In this document: in pieces, positions 12,522 through 26,320 of the stretch
How positions within the stretch are numbered: position 1 is the first letter of the stretch
How the letters are laid out: each line of letters opens with the position of its first letter
NCBI RefSeq assembly: GCF_964204645.1
Contig: NC_134028.1
Span: 3,632,501-3,696,500, forward strand
DNA: 64,000 nucleotides
Direction of reading: 5' to 3'
DNA from: Tubulanus polymorphus
Lineage: Eukaryota; Nemertea; Palaeonemertea; Tubulaniformes; Tubulanidae
The notes under the pieces: generated by a model
Told to the model about the DNA's origin: nothing
Database searches by the model: none
What the model saw: only the letters and a program-made list of their open reading frames with translations
Made by a program: the position numbers and the translations under genes

Positions 12522-13610
12522 TCATCCTTTTTTCTCGCATTTCTTGCGTTCATCTTCATCGATCAAATAAGTCACAAATTCCCGAACAGTTTCGAATTCT
12601 GTGCGACCCTGTGGTTCAGTTTTTCGAGGTAAATTTGGTGTGACTGATTGAACTTTAGCACGGAATTCTTTCATCTGAAAATAAAGAAATTCCATTGTAA
12701 ACATGGATAAAAAGGTGAATTAAAGTAGTTAGTTGCCTTAGCTTTTATAATCAGATGGGCTTGTACCAACGTTGGTGAAAATATCCGATCATGAAACTAA
12801 ACCACGGACAGGTTACTGACAACTCATAGGGTGGAACCTCGAATTTGATCCCAAATTTAAGAATTCTAATAGTTCTTTAGCAGGTACTGGATATAAAAGA
12901 CCATTGGTATTCGCCCCTATAACTAACATATTTTCTGGTCACCGTCTTGTTCCCCTCAGGTTTTTCGTAACAAAGTTCTTCTATATGTCCTAAGATTGAT
13001 CGGTGAACTTCGAAAACTTACATCTTTTGCACCGACTATTTTCCAGATGCAAAATGTAAACAGAGACACACCGGTGACCGCATAAAGAGTACCTCGACCA
13101 AGTGCCCTCAGCGCTAGAGAACTACCACTCTCAACCATTTCTCTATTACCAGAAAATCCCTGCAAAAATACAAATCACATTTGAATGAACTCAACTGGCA
13201 TCACCCAAGAAATCTAAATGAATATTCTGGGACCTGAATATGGTCGAAATAAATGTTGTTTTTCCCAGGATATTGCAAGAATCACCTTCAGGAAATTTGC
13301 AGAATCTTTCTTTTTTGTTAAAGCCAATGTTGTACTAAATCCTAGAAGCAAAGACATGCTCGTTACGCCAGCCAGAAATAATCCACCTGAAAAGACAAAA
13401 TGGATTTGATACAAAAATTACATCGATCGGTTCCTTGCGGTACATATTACGTTGGCAGGTTTCTGAACTTTTAACTTTCAGTTTCTTAAAATACAGTTTA
13501 TCATCAATAACACGACTAACTATTGTAATACCTGTTAGTTTAAATAGTTTATCTGAATTTCCATCGTTTTTTAGAGACGTGTCGACCTTTTTTACGCTGG
13601 AATCAGTCAT
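12522..13610 (-). CDS. TMEM242: TMEM242, mitochondrial ATP synthase assembly factor
   Basis: Small two-span inner mitochondrial membrane protein; the human protein is reported to act in assembly of the ATP synthase c-ring. Exons: 13610-13532, 13386-13286, 13159-13022 and 12674-12522, which join in phase to 156 residues (human about 141). Family landmarks are GGLFLAGVTSMSLLLGFSTT followed by LALTKKKD (first membrane span), ESGSSLALRALGRGTLYAVT with SLFTFCIWKIVGAKD (second span), and the short tail MKEFRAKVQSVTPNLPRK. The extra length is in the acidic/Lys-rich C-terminus. The start ATG at 13610 begins a polar leader as in the family. It is divergent from the ankyrin/SOCS gene, with 146 bp between the start codons. 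Confidence 0.94.
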
Positions 13611-13756
13611 ATTGAATGGTGAGCGGTGTATGGAGAGACTAGATCAGCTGTTAAAATCCGGATATGGACTTTTTTATTCAACATTCCAGGTCCGTGTTTT
13701 GCGCTTTAGGTAGAAGAGCCCCGCTAGGCAGCGGTAGTGAATGAAGATGGTGGACG
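13611..13756. promoter_or_regulatory. Short bidirectional promoter region
   Basis: Only 146 bp separate the TMEM242 ATG (minus) from the deduced ATG of the ankyrin/SOCS gene (plus). Both 5' UTRs and a shared promoter must lie here, unless the ASB gene has further upstream non-coding exons. No TATA box is evident. Confidence 0.5.
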
Positions 13757-16700
13757 ATGATGGAGACTAGTATTAGAGAAGGTAATTACTGCAAAATAAA
13801 CAAACAAATCTTATGTTTACAGCGTAGTTTCAGTGAAATGCACGCCTTATGTAGAAAATGCGATATTCAGAGGAGACGATAGAACAATATTTGATACGGG
13901 TACACTCTTCATTAGATTTGAAATTAGGAATTAATTATGACTACTACGTTTGTACGAGAACGAGTCGAACAAAAATTTTGATCTGGAAGTCGAAAAAAAT
14001 GTTTTGTTAATCTTTGAAAAATTTCGGATATACCTACCACGTTTCAGTTTAAGTCCTAAAAGTGCTGAATAGTAGTTACCGCTGACTTTCTAAACGTGGT
14101 TTGTTTCTTTCTAAATAAATTTTATTTTAGATCGTATCATGGATTCATGCATCTGACAAAATACCCGCTTCCTTCTTAATATCGGCTTTATCATTACAAA
14201 ACTTTTGATTTGGATAAATACCAGGAACTTATCTTTCAATTCTGATAAAAATGCTGATTGTTGACTTTTTGTTCAGTGCTGAAAAGCGTTTACCTGCCCC
14301 CAGTCTGCCCCAGTCTGTCATGGCTGCTTTTACCCGGAAATCGGGGAAAAGTCATAAGAATTTAACAATTTCTGTCTACGTTTTATATATTTGACCATAA
14401 TCGATGTAATAGGCAGGTTAAAAGCAAGTCAAATTAAAAGAGGCATCCCTTTACATACGTTAACTGTATTTGCTTCAAGCCCTTTAACCCTCTGTATGGA
14501 AGGGTAGCCTGTCTTTTGCACACTCAGTGTTGTTTATTATATTTATATGTGTTTTGTGTTTATTTTGATTGACAGCTCAAACGGCGAAGCGAGCAGTCAG
14601 GCGCACCATCCGGCTTCTACACGAGGCAATAGCTCGCAATGATTTGGAAGAGGTGAAAAGCATCGCCACCGAAAATGTTGACGTGAACTTCCACTGGCGC
14701 GGACAAAGTGCACTGCAGTTGGCCGTCCAGAAAGGTTATTACGAGATCTCGGCGTTTTTGGTGAAGAAAGGTGCAGATGTGAACAAGTGCAATGCCGAAA
14801 GTAATAGCGTTCTTAATATGGCTTGTTGGCGCGGACTTGACAGTATTGCCGAGTTGCTCATTGTCAGCGGAGCTGATGTCAATCTTCCAAATGAACAGGG
14901 TTCTACACCACTTAACTGCTGCTGTTTTAAAGGTCAGTTTATATCTCCCCGATCTTGTAGGTCTATGAACTCGGAACCTTCCGCATGCATAGATCAGGAT
15001 GGATGCCTGCTTGTTTTCAAGATGTGTAAATATGGAAAAATCCTGGGCTGGATTTCATAGATGTACAAGCAAAATAGTCCCTGGAAATTTGTCAGTTATA
15101 GCCATAGTTTCTCATTGTTACTATGGTGGTTGTTAACCAGCCAGATTTAGCAGTTATCCCTAGGGATGACTTTGATACCAGTCTATGAAACCGGGCCCTG
15201 GTATTTTGTTGTGAAAAAAGTCAATTAGAAATGTGAAAAATGTGAAATTCATCAATATGATCCCTCACATCTATTTCCCCTTTTGCTGGTAGACTTAGAC
15301 CTAGAAGATCCTAAGGTTAACGCACTTAGAGTGAAACTTGGTTCCTGAGGTTCGATCGTAATGCTTGATAATAGTTTGTATTGTTTTGTTATAGGCTTCA
15401 CAGATATAGCGCGTATGCTCATTAGAAACAAAAACTGTGATTTGAACACGGCCAACTATAAAGGCCAAACACCACTGATGACATGTGTTCGCACCGGAAA
15501 TATAGAGATGGCCGAAGAGTTGACCGAAGCCGGCTGCGAATTAGACAAAGCAGATGAGGATCATAAAACCCCGCTGATCGTTGCTGCTGAAAAAGGCAAT
15601 TTCGACCTGGTTAGAATGTTAGTTTATGCAGGTAAGCTATATCTGAAGAATGCCTTTGTCATTTCTTCGCGATCCCTGCCTTCCTATTTTCCTTGTGCGT
15701 ACAATGTGTATGTGTATGTACTAAATAGACTTCAATTGAATTCATTTCGCAGGTTGTGACCTTAATGTCTTGGACAAGAGGAATTGGACAGCTTTGTTAG
15801 AAGCAGTTTCTAATGGTCACTTGCTCATCGTTCAAGAATTACTCAACGCAGGCGCTAAAGTGAATACTGTCTCACACAAGGGAATCTCGCCTTTATTAGG
15901 TACGGATCTATTCTATATAAACAGAGTTGCCATGAGAGTGAATAACAGATTTAGAATTTTCGTGTTTCATGTTTTGTTTTCTGTATTCGCAGAGGCTGTG
16001 ATGAAAGAACATAAACAAATAGCTAAACTTCTCATACAACATCGCTCTGATCTCAACATCGCCAGTCATCTCAAACAAACCCCGCTTCACATCGCTGTCA
16101 GGCAAGGTAAAATATTCTTTTGAGATGAACAGTACTGATTAATGAGGAGTCTATTGTTATTGCGATTTGAAAGTGATGCAGACGCTTCCTCGAAATATGA
16201 AATTTTCTCCTTAAAAACTCCTAGTCCTGGACTGGGTTTCATAGATGTGGAAGCAAAATAGTCCCTGGGAACATTTTGAAATTTGCCAGTTATAAATAAC
16301 CATGGTTTCTCATTGTTACTGTGGTGGTTGTTACCCAGATTTAGCAGTTACCCCTAGGGATAACTTTGATAACAGTCTATGAACCCGGGCCCTTATATCC
16401 AGGAATGGCTTCCCAAATGATAGAGATGTTCATTTTGCCCCAGCACACCCGTGAATGCTTATTTCCTTGATTTCAGCCACTCATTATTTCGGTTCGGATA
16501 GTAATGGTAATGATATGGTTCGCGCTCTCGTCCTCGCTAAATGTAACATCAATTTACCGGATAACGAGGGATGGACTGCGTTGTATCAGAGTGTGTTCGG
16601 TGGCGACATCGGTAAGATATCACGATCGAATTAACAGTTTCACCGAAGCCTCACTTCTTCTCATACACCTCAGCTTTAGACAAAGAAATAGAAATAATAA

Positions 16701-17707
16701 GCACCTACGACTATTCTCAATTCTCTTCTAGCTATTTCAAAGTTTCTGTTGGACCACAAGGCAGATATAAGCGTTAAGACGAACAAGAATGATTCATTGC
16801 TTCATGGTGCAGTTTTCGGCAACAAAGTGGAAATAGTTAAAATGCTCATTGATGCAGGTATGAACCGTATTCACTGCTGGGTCGCGTTTCAACTTGTTTG
16901 TTACCCTTTGTAACGCGTGCCACTAATGTATATTTGTAGGATGTGATGTAAATGCAAAAAATCATAATAGTGAAATACCTCTCTATTTAGCGGTGAATTT
17001 TAAGTCAGACATACAGGTATTTCATCTTTGTTTACAATAATTGTGATGTTTTCTCAGAAGGCCAATCGTGAATTTTACCTCTTATGATTTCGTTATACAG
17101 ATAATCAAGCTACTGATCGCAGCTGGCAGTGATTTGGACATTACTGAGAATACAAACAATCAAACTATAGCCATGGCAGCAGTCTTAAATAGATATCCGG
17201 AAGCTTTAGAAATTCTTCTAGAAGCAGGTAATTCATCGGTTGAGGTCACTGCTCGTGCAGTTACTGATACAGAACTACCGCTAGATATGTCAGAATTGAC
17301 CAACTGACCATTTGGTGGTCGAGTATTAATAGTTGTTTGAATGGAAATAAGTTTTATGTTTTAAATGCTTTCAGGTTGTGATTGTAATATTGCCAACAGT
17401 TCAGGTGCTACCGTGCTCTATGAGGCTTGTATCAAAGGCGACGAACAAATGTTGGCGATGTTGTTAGCGCGGCCCGGTATCAACGTGGACGGCACACTGT
17501 CTCATATTCCATTACTTACAGCTGTCGAGCATAACAACCACCTCGTGCTCGAGAAACTTCTCGAAGCTGGATGTGACGTCAATATCGTGAGTTCTAGGGA
17601 TACTCTTAGGGTTGCTTTTAATCTTCGGTTTCGGTGCAAGACGTTTGAATCAATCATGTCTGTTCCTCTCATCCGATTCTATATATATTCTATATATAGA
17701 TAAATAA

Positions 17708-17762
<55 letters not shown>

Positions 17763-18313
17763 ATAGGATTTGCTGATATACGGAAACATTTCAAATATTA
17801 TTTCAGGTGAATAGTGATGGATTAAACGCGATGTTTTTCGCCGCCGAAACAAACAGCTTGAGAATGGTGCGAGTTCTATTGCGTTGGGGATTCGATCTCG
17901 ACTCGGTGAAAGATAACACGCGGCTGTACTCGTGCTGTAAGCAGTACGACGACTCGCATCCGCACATGGAATTAAATCCACTCTACGTCGCCATCAGACA
18001 TGACAATTTCAAGATGTTTCTTACGCTCATCTCCGCCCACTACAAAGTGCCATACCATGACCTCGACCTTCTACACGATCTCGTATTCAAGACCGGCTAC
18101 GCGGCAGAGGCTAACGTCAGTCCGCATATACTGGCGATATTTAAGGAAATCTTCGCGAAGACGGCACGTTCACCTATGACCTTACAGCATATCAGCCGCG
18201 GCGTCATCCGCCAGAGCCTCGCTCAGAGACCGCACCTCAAAGTCGATCGATTGCCGATACCAACGAAACTTAAAGAGTATATTCTTATGAAAGATGTTTT
18301 GTGGCCGCGCTGA
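13757..18313 (+). CDS. Ankyrin repeat and SOCS box protein (ASB family)
   Basis: Predicted substrate receptor of a Cullin-5 E3 ubiquitin ligase: ankyrin repeats bind targets and the SOCS box binds Elongin B/C. Exons: 13757-13781, 14576-14932, 15395-15631, 15753-15899, 15993-16106, 16477-16611, 16732-16857, 16940-17016, 17101-17227, 17375-17586 and 17807-18313. They join to 687 residues. Many introns interrupt a codon after its first base (phase 1), as is common in ankyrin genes. Repeats such as GQSALQLAVQKGYYEISAFL and ADEDHKTPLIVAAEKGNFDL run from about residue 15 to 550. The C-terminus carries the SOCS-box pattern: SRGVIR followed by LPIP at 668-671 and LKEYIL. Exon 1 codes for only eight residues and was chosen because the phase fits and no stop intervenes. 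The SOCS box looks ASB3-like, but the exact orthologue is uncertain. Confidence 0.9.
15041..15200. repeat. Foldback element in ASB intron, copy 1
   Basis: CCTGGGCTGGATTTCATAGA at the left mirrors TCTATGAAACCGGGCCC at the right. The interior includes CATTGTTACTATGGTGGTTG and the palindromic CCCTAGGG. Same family as 16224-16393. Confidence 0.7.
16224..16393. repeat. Foldback element in ASB intron, copy 2
   Basis: GTCCTGGACTGGGTTTCATA at the left mirrors TCTATGAACCCGGGCCC at the right. The interior closely matches the copy at 15041-15200. Two copies of one MITE family in two introns of one gene. Confidence 0.7.
17711..17760. repeat. (TA)n microsatellite in ASB intron
   Basis: About 25 TA dinucleotides in the last intron, preceded by TAAATAAATATAAA. 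Confidence 0.9.
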
Positions 18314-18334
18314 TCAGTTAATGCTTTAAAAGCC

Positions 18335-18430
18335 CATCCTCTGCCAGCAGGGATTCGAACCTGACTCAGCTCGGGTGTGCAGGTATCAGATTGCCCGTTG
18401 TTTAATTGCTGAAGCAAATTTAACAGAAAA
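18335..18430 (-). repeat. tRNA-derived SINE fragment
   Basis: CAGGGATTCGAACCTGA is the reverse complement of a pol III B box (GGTTCGAATCCC). The flank CTCTGCCAGCAGG resembles the CTCCCTCGGCAGG of the SINEs at 29085, 34545 and 41288. No intact tRNA cloverleaf. Confidence 0.5.
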
Positions 18431-19064
18431 GCTGTAAATGGAAAAACCTGGGCTAAAATAAAACAGGATTTGTGATGGGCTAATGATGACATCATCAAAG
18501 CTGCACTCGGGCTAATCAGACAGGGTTTCATACGGTGGCTGGGTCTGGCGATGCCGTCAGATTCAAAATCCCTGCGGGGAGGATGTAAAAGGTTTTCTTC
18601 GCACGGTTAAAATATCGATATATCTGATATTAATGATTATTGTTATTATTCTCTTTAAGGCATCAAAACGTTAATTTTGTACGAGTAGTGTATTGAATAT
18701 CAACTGTGAGATAAAAGCAAAACGGGTCCCGACAATTATAGAATTGGTTAACGACCTCCTTTTTAAATGCAATCCCTCGAAATATGCCAAAAATTGTTCC
18801 GTATGCGATATATTTGTGTGTAGTGAAACTCTTCCCGATCTGTTGAGATTTTGAACAATCATGATGTCTATTTCGATGTGAAGCACTAGCCACACTTACA
18901 GGAGTATTTACCCGCGCCAAATTTGGCCGATCATAAACATAATTTATAGCACAGGTCGAATTATTAGGTATGAATGCTCATGGATTCCCACTCGCCTCAG
19001 TGATTTACGTCACTCTCTAATTTAAGCATAAGCTGAATATGACTCGAGTCTGGTCAGGGCTAGT

Positions 19065-19112
19065 CTGAACCAGGGCCAAATTGTCTCCGTGTGATCGCGG
19101 CCCTTGGTTTTT
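19065..19112. repeat. Solo end of the GGGCCAAAT element
   Basis: GGGCCAAATTGTCTCCGTGT followed by GATCGCGGCC matches the right terminus of the element at 26321-26642. A related GCGCCAAATTTGGCCGATC lies at about 18916. Probably a decayed copy of about 190 bp. Confidence 0.55.
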
Positions 19113-20330
19113 TTAAAGCGCGGAGAGCAAAAATATATAAATAAATGCAACATTCTCTGATAATAAATATTAATAAGTGCCATCTCTTACTCGTAAAAGA
19201 GAAATTTGTCTCTTTCGATATGGATAGAAATATGAGATTTGGGGGTTGTAATCTGTACGTATTTCAGGTTCCATTTAGTGGCCTATGAATATTGCCAATG
19301 CCTCAATATTTGAGGAGAGGTCTTTTTATTTTTGTGATAAGTCAAGCGCGTTGTGTTTTCATTATTAAAAAACAAAGCACTAGAATTATATCGTATTATT
19401 AGTGTTTCTTAGCTGCATATCATAATCTCTTAGTATTGAAGTTTATTACCTGTCTATAAAAACCAAAACAAATATTAATCTACTGTGATTTGTCTCTTGT
19501 GTGACAATAAGCAATCATCAAATATGTGCTGAAAAAAACCTGAGATTTTTAGTCGTTTTGTATTAATGAATGATAGGAAAATGTCATCTCTCCGCAACTT
19601 TGTATAGATATATATTGTATACAACCGCATTTGTATTAGTCGAAACTGACCTTAAAACTACCAAACTTCCGCGATCAAAGTAGTATCTATTAGACAATTT
19701 GAATAGAAGATGGCTTTAGATTTGGTCAATTTGGCCACTTTGCTGCAGAATCGCTTAAGTGTTCTGTAGGTTTTCCATTTTATCAAATGAGTAGTCTTTA
19801 AAATAGAATTTCACCCGGAAGTCGTGAACTTCTTAGCATTCTCAATGTTCTCAAGCTGTTAGATATGAATTACTGTAGCACTGAATTATTTTTCAGAATC
19901 TTCTGATATTTGTTTCGACCACTTAAACGATAGTCATCATCTAATACTGATACAACATGCATAAATATATGCAAAGTGCATTGTCTATTTATACATTTAA
20001 TACACAGAATTAACCGTCATTGGTCACAACATTCTTTAGATTAACGTTTTTGTGACTGGCTCGTGAAATGCATTCATTCGTTTACGTAGATGTTAGGAAT
20101 AACTGGAGCTAGTCACTATCTCGGTATTACGGGATAAGTTTGATATTACATTGCTTTAAAAAGGAAAATTACGTGTGCAAACATTATTATTATTATTATA
20201 ACTATCAATACAATCATCCTCGCTTGCCAGGATTTGATTGCCTCCTGCCAAAGCTCACACCAACACAAACCTGGTTGCAGTCCCTTTATTGGTCTATTAT
20301 ACCGCCCAAGATTTCTTGGGGCGCACTGGT

Positions 20331-20455
20331 TGCTGCTCAGAGGTCGCCAGTCTATATATCCAGCCAATCAGATGCGTTGAATTGATAGAGCGAAACTGTT
20401 AGCGAAAAACAACACAGCTGATTGGCTTAATATATAGACTGGTGGTTGCTGAGCA
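20331..20455. repeat. Inverted repeat (MITE-like)
   Basis: TGCTGCTCAGAGGTCGCCAG, TCTATATAT and CAGCCAATCAG on the left are mirrored by CTGATTGGCTTAATATATAG, ACTGG and GGTTGCTGAGCA on the right. Contains CCAAT-box-like sequences in both arms. Confidence 0.65.
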
Positions 20456-22053
20456 TAGAAATCTAATAGACAAATGAAGGGTCTGTGGCTTGGGTTTGTG
20501 TTAACATTAGCTTCAACGGGACACAATCAACTCTGGCAAGTGAGGATGCAATACGATCAAAAACATCGACAAATTTTATATTTAAAAGAAAAACCAATTT
20601 GAAATACAGTATTAAACCAGGATGAAGCTCAGTAGGTGTTTTTAACAAGATTGAAATGTCTTGTTTATGCGTGTACGAATGATGCTAATTACTTTTGGTG
20701 CAAATTTTGCTGTGAGCTGAGCTGCTTTTAAATTCGGGGTGATATTAAAGTACTGGTGGTTTATAGTCGAAACTGCAGCTGATAAAAACTATTAGCGAAT
20801 AAGAGTATTTCGTGTTAGTTTCATGATAGTGTGAAAAGTTTATGAGATGTCCTCACTTGTGTGTGGCGACATAGTTTCAGTGGCATTCAGAAAGAGTTTT
20901 CTGCAAGAATATTTCAGCAACCAGTTCGACAGTTGTGTCTCAATTAGGATTTTACAAGAACTGTTGAATCGGAATGTGCTTGATATGTTGGCTGAAACTT
21001 ATCAAGTGAGGTCATCAGTAGTATATATATATATATGAACGATATTTGCTGTTATGTTTTCTAGTCAATAATCCCTCCATTGATGGGCCTCGATCGGATC
21101 TTACAACGTAAATAGTTATTCGTTCAGTCCCGGTATTCCAGTTCCATACACTACAGAACACGCACATCTCCTTGAGAGAATATTCAGATTATCTGTCCAT
21201 TCGATTAAACTGAACATAAAGTGAGTCATTCCAAATACGTAGTTATTATTATGATTATCATTATTATTATTATTGTCTGTAGTGGTTTGGCTACCTGTGA
21301 TAATTAACGTATAATAATCTCCTCTCTGAAAGGCAGCTTGATTTATTTCTAAATTTACAATCTTGCCAAAATATTCACTTCCCAGAAGTAAACATCAGGA
21401 GTCAGTTTTGTTGGTCAGTCTTAGAGTCATTGCTATCTATTTGTCAACATGATTTCATCGCCTTGCAAACAAATGAATTACAGTAGACTCGGCTAAAGTG
21501 GAACTTATTGGAACTGTGAAAATTTGTCAGACTCGAGTGATATATTTCATATATATGGATATTATATCGTTATAAAAATATTTCATCAAACATCATTGAA
21601 CAGATCAGATTTGAGCTGAGTGTACTGTTGTCGAATTTTGAAAAAATCAATTTGATATTTTGGGAAGTAATGATATGTGATAGCTGTAACATTCCATACA
21701 ACGATGTCTAAAGCTCTGACAATATGTGAGATAACTGTTTTAGTTTGTAAGATCTGATTGAGGTTGTGTACACGGTAGTTTCATTGTTGTGTATGAATTT
21801 TCTCACTCTATTTCCCAGTAGTTGAATATAATGAATATATATATATATATCATATATCTGTTCTCTTTGTAATGATATGCAACCGCTTGTAAATGTATAT
21901 ATATATATATATTTACACATATTATTGTAAATATCGTCAGAGATGTTTTGACAAACATCTACGAGATGAAGATGGAAATGAGAATCTATTTGTCGTGGTA
22001 ATTGAATGCAATGAGCGTTAAAGCCTAAGGCCAAAAATGAATATGATATATAC

Positions 22054-22214
22054 ACGGTGGAACCTCGTCATAACAAACTTCATAGCACCAGATAATCTGT
22101 CAGTTATATCCACAATGAAATTATTAAAGTTGTCCTATTCGGGTCAAAATTCTTTTTTTTTGTAATCGCTGATGAATTGTTATATCCGAGGTCTTTATAA
22201 CGAAGTTTCACGGT
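22054..22214. repeat. Inverted repeat, pogo/Tc1-type MITE
   Basis: CGGTGGAACCTCGTCATAAC at the left mirrors GTTATAAAGACC/TTCGTTAT-type sequence and CGAAGTTTCACGG at the right, flanked by TATA. The termini resemble those of pogo-like elements. Confidence 0.5.
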
Positions 22215-22226
22215 TATATTTCAAGG

Positions 22227-22350
22227 ACCAGTTGCTCGAAAGTTGTTCAGAGATAACCAGCGGATAGTTGTCATAGTGACGATTAAAACTTCATTGTTAC
22301 TATGGTATTTATCCGCCAGTTATCTTCGACCAACTTTTGAGCAACTGGCC
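22227..22350. repeat. Inverted repeat (hairpin) element
   Basis: CCAGTTGCTCGAAAGTTG with AGATAACCAGCGGATA on the left is mirrored by TATCCGCCAGTTATCT and CAACTTTTGAGCAACTGG on the right. The interior CATTGTTACTATGGT is shared with the ASB-intron elements. Confidence 0.7.
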
Positions 22351-25300
22351 TCAGCTGTTTGGTACTAGCTCATCTATGGCATGAACAGGTACTTCGTAAG
22401 CTCAATCGCGTAAATATTGCTTGTCTTCTTATTCACTGATTACAGTATTGTTGGTGCCTCCCTTTAATATAATTGCTCATATTATACGAGTTGTTTGTGA
22501 ATTTTTCGAAAAGCGAAACTGATACAAACAGTAAACTCGCCCAGATTGAGTGACAAAAATTGTTCGAAATTTTCTATTCGCTTTTGCAAAAATCTTACAA
22601 AATTGAAAGTAGTTTTTCCAAGTATATCCATACAGCTCATGCTTGTCGTACTGGTTTCATAGCTTCAAAACCATTTAGCACGGATGGTTAACGGGAAAAT
22701 GTGCGTACTTTCAATTTCATTTCCACTTGTTTTATTCGCATTTTTCGAAACCTAGCCTACAGGGGTAGGTGCTGGTTGTTATTATTACTACATTATTATA
22801 ACTATTATTGTTAGGCTTAACAATTTATATGATCACAACGTTGTAAATAACGGATTTTAATCGGAATTCTTGCTATTGTATTTTGTACGTGTTTGTATGC
22901 AAAACGTTAAGCCTTCCATCGTGTATATGTATTTGTATGTATGTACATATATATATCTACCTGCTTCATGCTTTGTGTGTTGTTTACCGAGTGGTTTATT
23001 AGTGACGTAATATTCATTAGTCTTATTACACTTATTATACGGACTGTTTATAGGAAAGCTGGGTTCACATTGCCGACTACAAACTGGGAATCGAATGGAA
23101 AGAATTTTTTAACTTCTGCCACTTCAGCAGGTGTTAATGTATGTCCGGCTTGATTTGCTCATTTTCTTTTCAAGGGCCAAATATGATACTTATTCGTTTT
23201 TCGCCTGCATTTTTGCCACTGCTGATATTTGAAGTTTTATGCATTGCTTACATTCCTCGGTACGTTCGCAGTGTGAATCCGGCTTATGTCGTGAATGCTG
23301 AACGATTATCAAACGCACGCATATTTTCCGAATTTAGAAATCGTATAGCAAATTCGTTCACCGGTTTTTCGTAGGTGCTACATTCGCGCGATGACGATCC
23401 GGTAGCTTCTTTTTTTTTGGGGGATTTTTCCGATTTCGACCGCGAACACTGAAAACCTTCCAAACGATATAGCAATAACTAGTAGATGATTCAGCTGACC
23501 GACGTATTTACAACACTGCTACATTCAGCTTTAAGTACTGGTGAAACATACACTGATGCAAGCAAATCTAACGTCATGTGCTTCTCTTTAACTCTCTCTC
23601 TCTCTCTCTATCAACTGCTTACTGAAAACTTTCTATAATCAAACTGTATATTATAATTATGTATGTACCTGTGGTGACACCTATATGTAACGGTGATGTG
23701 TAGTGATCGGGTGGGAATATTAACTGCTGCTTTCATAAGATTTTGTCAGTTATTCCTCGCTTGATGGATCTACCAGTATTTATTTGTTTGAATCGACGAG
23801 ATGAGTTTGTTGTATGATGAATATTTTTAAAGCGCGCTGTAGGTATAGCAGCTATTTTCACATAACATATCAATTATTTTTGGTGAAAAAACTTCTGTGA
23901 TCCTGCTTAAGATGTCTCTGGGCGAGTTCGAATATCTTCCAGATTGTTTTTGTATCCTAGATTCGATTTTCAGGATTACGAAATCAAATCAGAAATTACT
24001 GGTCGAAAATATAGTTTTCGAGGTCACATTTTCTTTTGGATCCGGCATGGGATTGTGCCAGATGTAAACAAAGATAAGAATAATACGCTGAGGTTTTTCA
24101 GCTGAAAAAAATGGCTTGATCTAAATTCAGCATGGCTTCCAAAATTGTTGGGCATTTTCAGTTCGGTTTGACTTTTTAATTAAGGTATACGTTTGATGGT
24201 ATGACTTTGATGGTACATTTTAGTGAGGCTTCCGAAAAAAAATTGAAGTAGTTTTGAATTTTCAATAGAGTAGGTACATTACAATGATCGACTTATCGAT
24301 GGATTGTGCTCCCTCGGTACAAATACGAAATTAGATGTTTCTAGAAAAATTTTGTATTTATATTATCAAAACAAAAACCGCAGGGGACAAAATATAGTGT
24401 TTTAGCCATCGTTATTTTGTCTTCATATTCTCAGAGTTTACTGATTGCTAAAAACGTATTCATTAGAGAACAAAAAGAATGAAAAGTAATGTTTACCTAA
24501 ACTTGACAATTAAACCACCGAATAACGAAAGATAAGCGTATTAATGATGAAACAAGCAATCGACATAACAATCAACATAGAAATTTATAGCTAAATCTCA
24601 GGAAATCCTTCCTCAATCGGTTTTAAGTAAGTTAGAACGGTGCAATAGTTCTTCATTTAATGCTATTATCAACTGTTTAGTGTTTGTGTTGCCGGATCAC
24701 GTATCGAATTGAAAACGATATGTTAAAAACATGATTACATAACTGTCATCTTACTACATGTATATATACACCATAGTTATGCATCTGATCTTATGATTTT
24801 CTGGTTGGTTCATACGATTACCATTATAATGTGTTTATCGTTTAGTTTCAGATCTAGTCTACGCGTGACAGTATATAAGTCTATTTGACATTGGCTGTAG
24901 TGAATATATAAACGTATAATTTAGTTCAGTTCAATCGCTTAACACCTATGTAATCGCAGATAGCCCTCAATTTAGTTTCTTTCAATTAGCTGAAGATTTG
25001 TACTCGATGTCTCGTTGCCAGCATTCTATCACGATTCACAGTATTATATTAATCATCTGTGCTGATTATGATGATGTATGAATTATCGGGAGTGGTAATT
25101 CTGCTATGGAGTCTATTTCAGCCCCTGTATATGCAGCAGTGTGTGATCGCATTTCGTTCAGTATTTTCGTTGTGAATGCAAAACTTGCAAGTACTGCTTT
25201 TATAAAATGTATTTGCTGAACACAGGGTAACTAACTAACTAACTAACTAAGCTTTCAACACGCTGCTTATGCAATTTTCAATCGCTACTTAACATCACGA

Positions 25301-26320
25301 ATATCAAATCAGCTTCGATAACGTACATGAACGGCGTCCATCTTTAAAACAGTGACTTCTATCTGGGCAAGTTTACTTAGATACCGTTAGATATGATATG
25401 TGATGTGCGTATTGCATTTTAAGTCGGGCCCGGTCAGGGAATTATCTTTGGACCCTACAGTTTCGGATCCTTTGCCACAGTTTTATGCGAAATTCAGTGC
25501 CAAAAGTTATCAATGTTAAGTCAGAAGTTCCTACCAGGAATAGTAGACACTAAATTCTCTAGTCTGGAGAAGTCTCGGTCGCGATTATCGGTTGACATTG
25601 AATCCGGAAAAGTAAACTTCGTTACAACGAACTTTATGGGCTACGCGCTGGAATCGGGTCCGTGGTCCATAAATCTCATATTGGACACAAAAGAGGCATT
25701 TCGAAACATAGCTGAAATTAATAAATGCTCGTATTTATCGGATTAGAATACGCGAGGAATATAAATCCATAGTTGAATCTAATAAAGTGCCAATCATCCA
25801 TGTATCTATGTTTGCCAAGATGACTCAGTTGCTCAAGTCAATATATAACCTGTTAATGGTATTAGATCGGTTATTAGTTATGCTAATGTACTTCTTCGAA
25901 TCCATGACACTTCTTTAGTTTTACCGATGCATAATCAAAACCAAGTGATTTTTGATGATCTCAGTCGCACACATTTCGTTTGTATCCATTCGCTATGCAA
26001 GCATTTTCCATCGCGAGTTCCAGCTATTATCGGCTCTGATGAATATCGGCGACGCAAGATCCATTTCTTCAACTGCATTCGTGTAAATTCGGTTGAGAAA
26101 AGCTTTAATGCGAATATCGTATCAATGTTTAGGAGGATTCTAGACCCAATGAAATTCCACCTCGTATATAAGAGGTGAAGTGCCTTTGTGTACCCTGCTG
26201 CTTTTTACTTCCCTTTGATGTACCCCTAGTCATCGGCTGGCATAATATATTCTTCCTGAAAATGTCGTCTCGAGTAAATGATATATTAGGTTTCCCTCTG
26301 TATTTCAATAGGCTCATCAA

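Larger units (their letters stand above)
18314..26320. other. Long gene-poor stretch downstream of the ASB gene
   Basis: No exon with splice and homology support was found on either strand. Contains the tRNA-like fragment at 18335, foldbacks at 20331, 22054 and 22227, short TA, TTA, CT and TAAC microsatellites (for example 21833-21850, 21241-21275, 23595-23611 and 25228-25252), and a fragment related to the element at 26321. Two open stretches of about 80 codons (25513-25746 and 25927-26178) show no recognisable family. Part of it may be the 3' UTR of the ASB gene. Confidence 0.5.

Noticed and set aside
25513-26178. Two open stretches of 77 and 83 codons
   Set aside because: Weak candidates: no domain, no splice support and no second copy.
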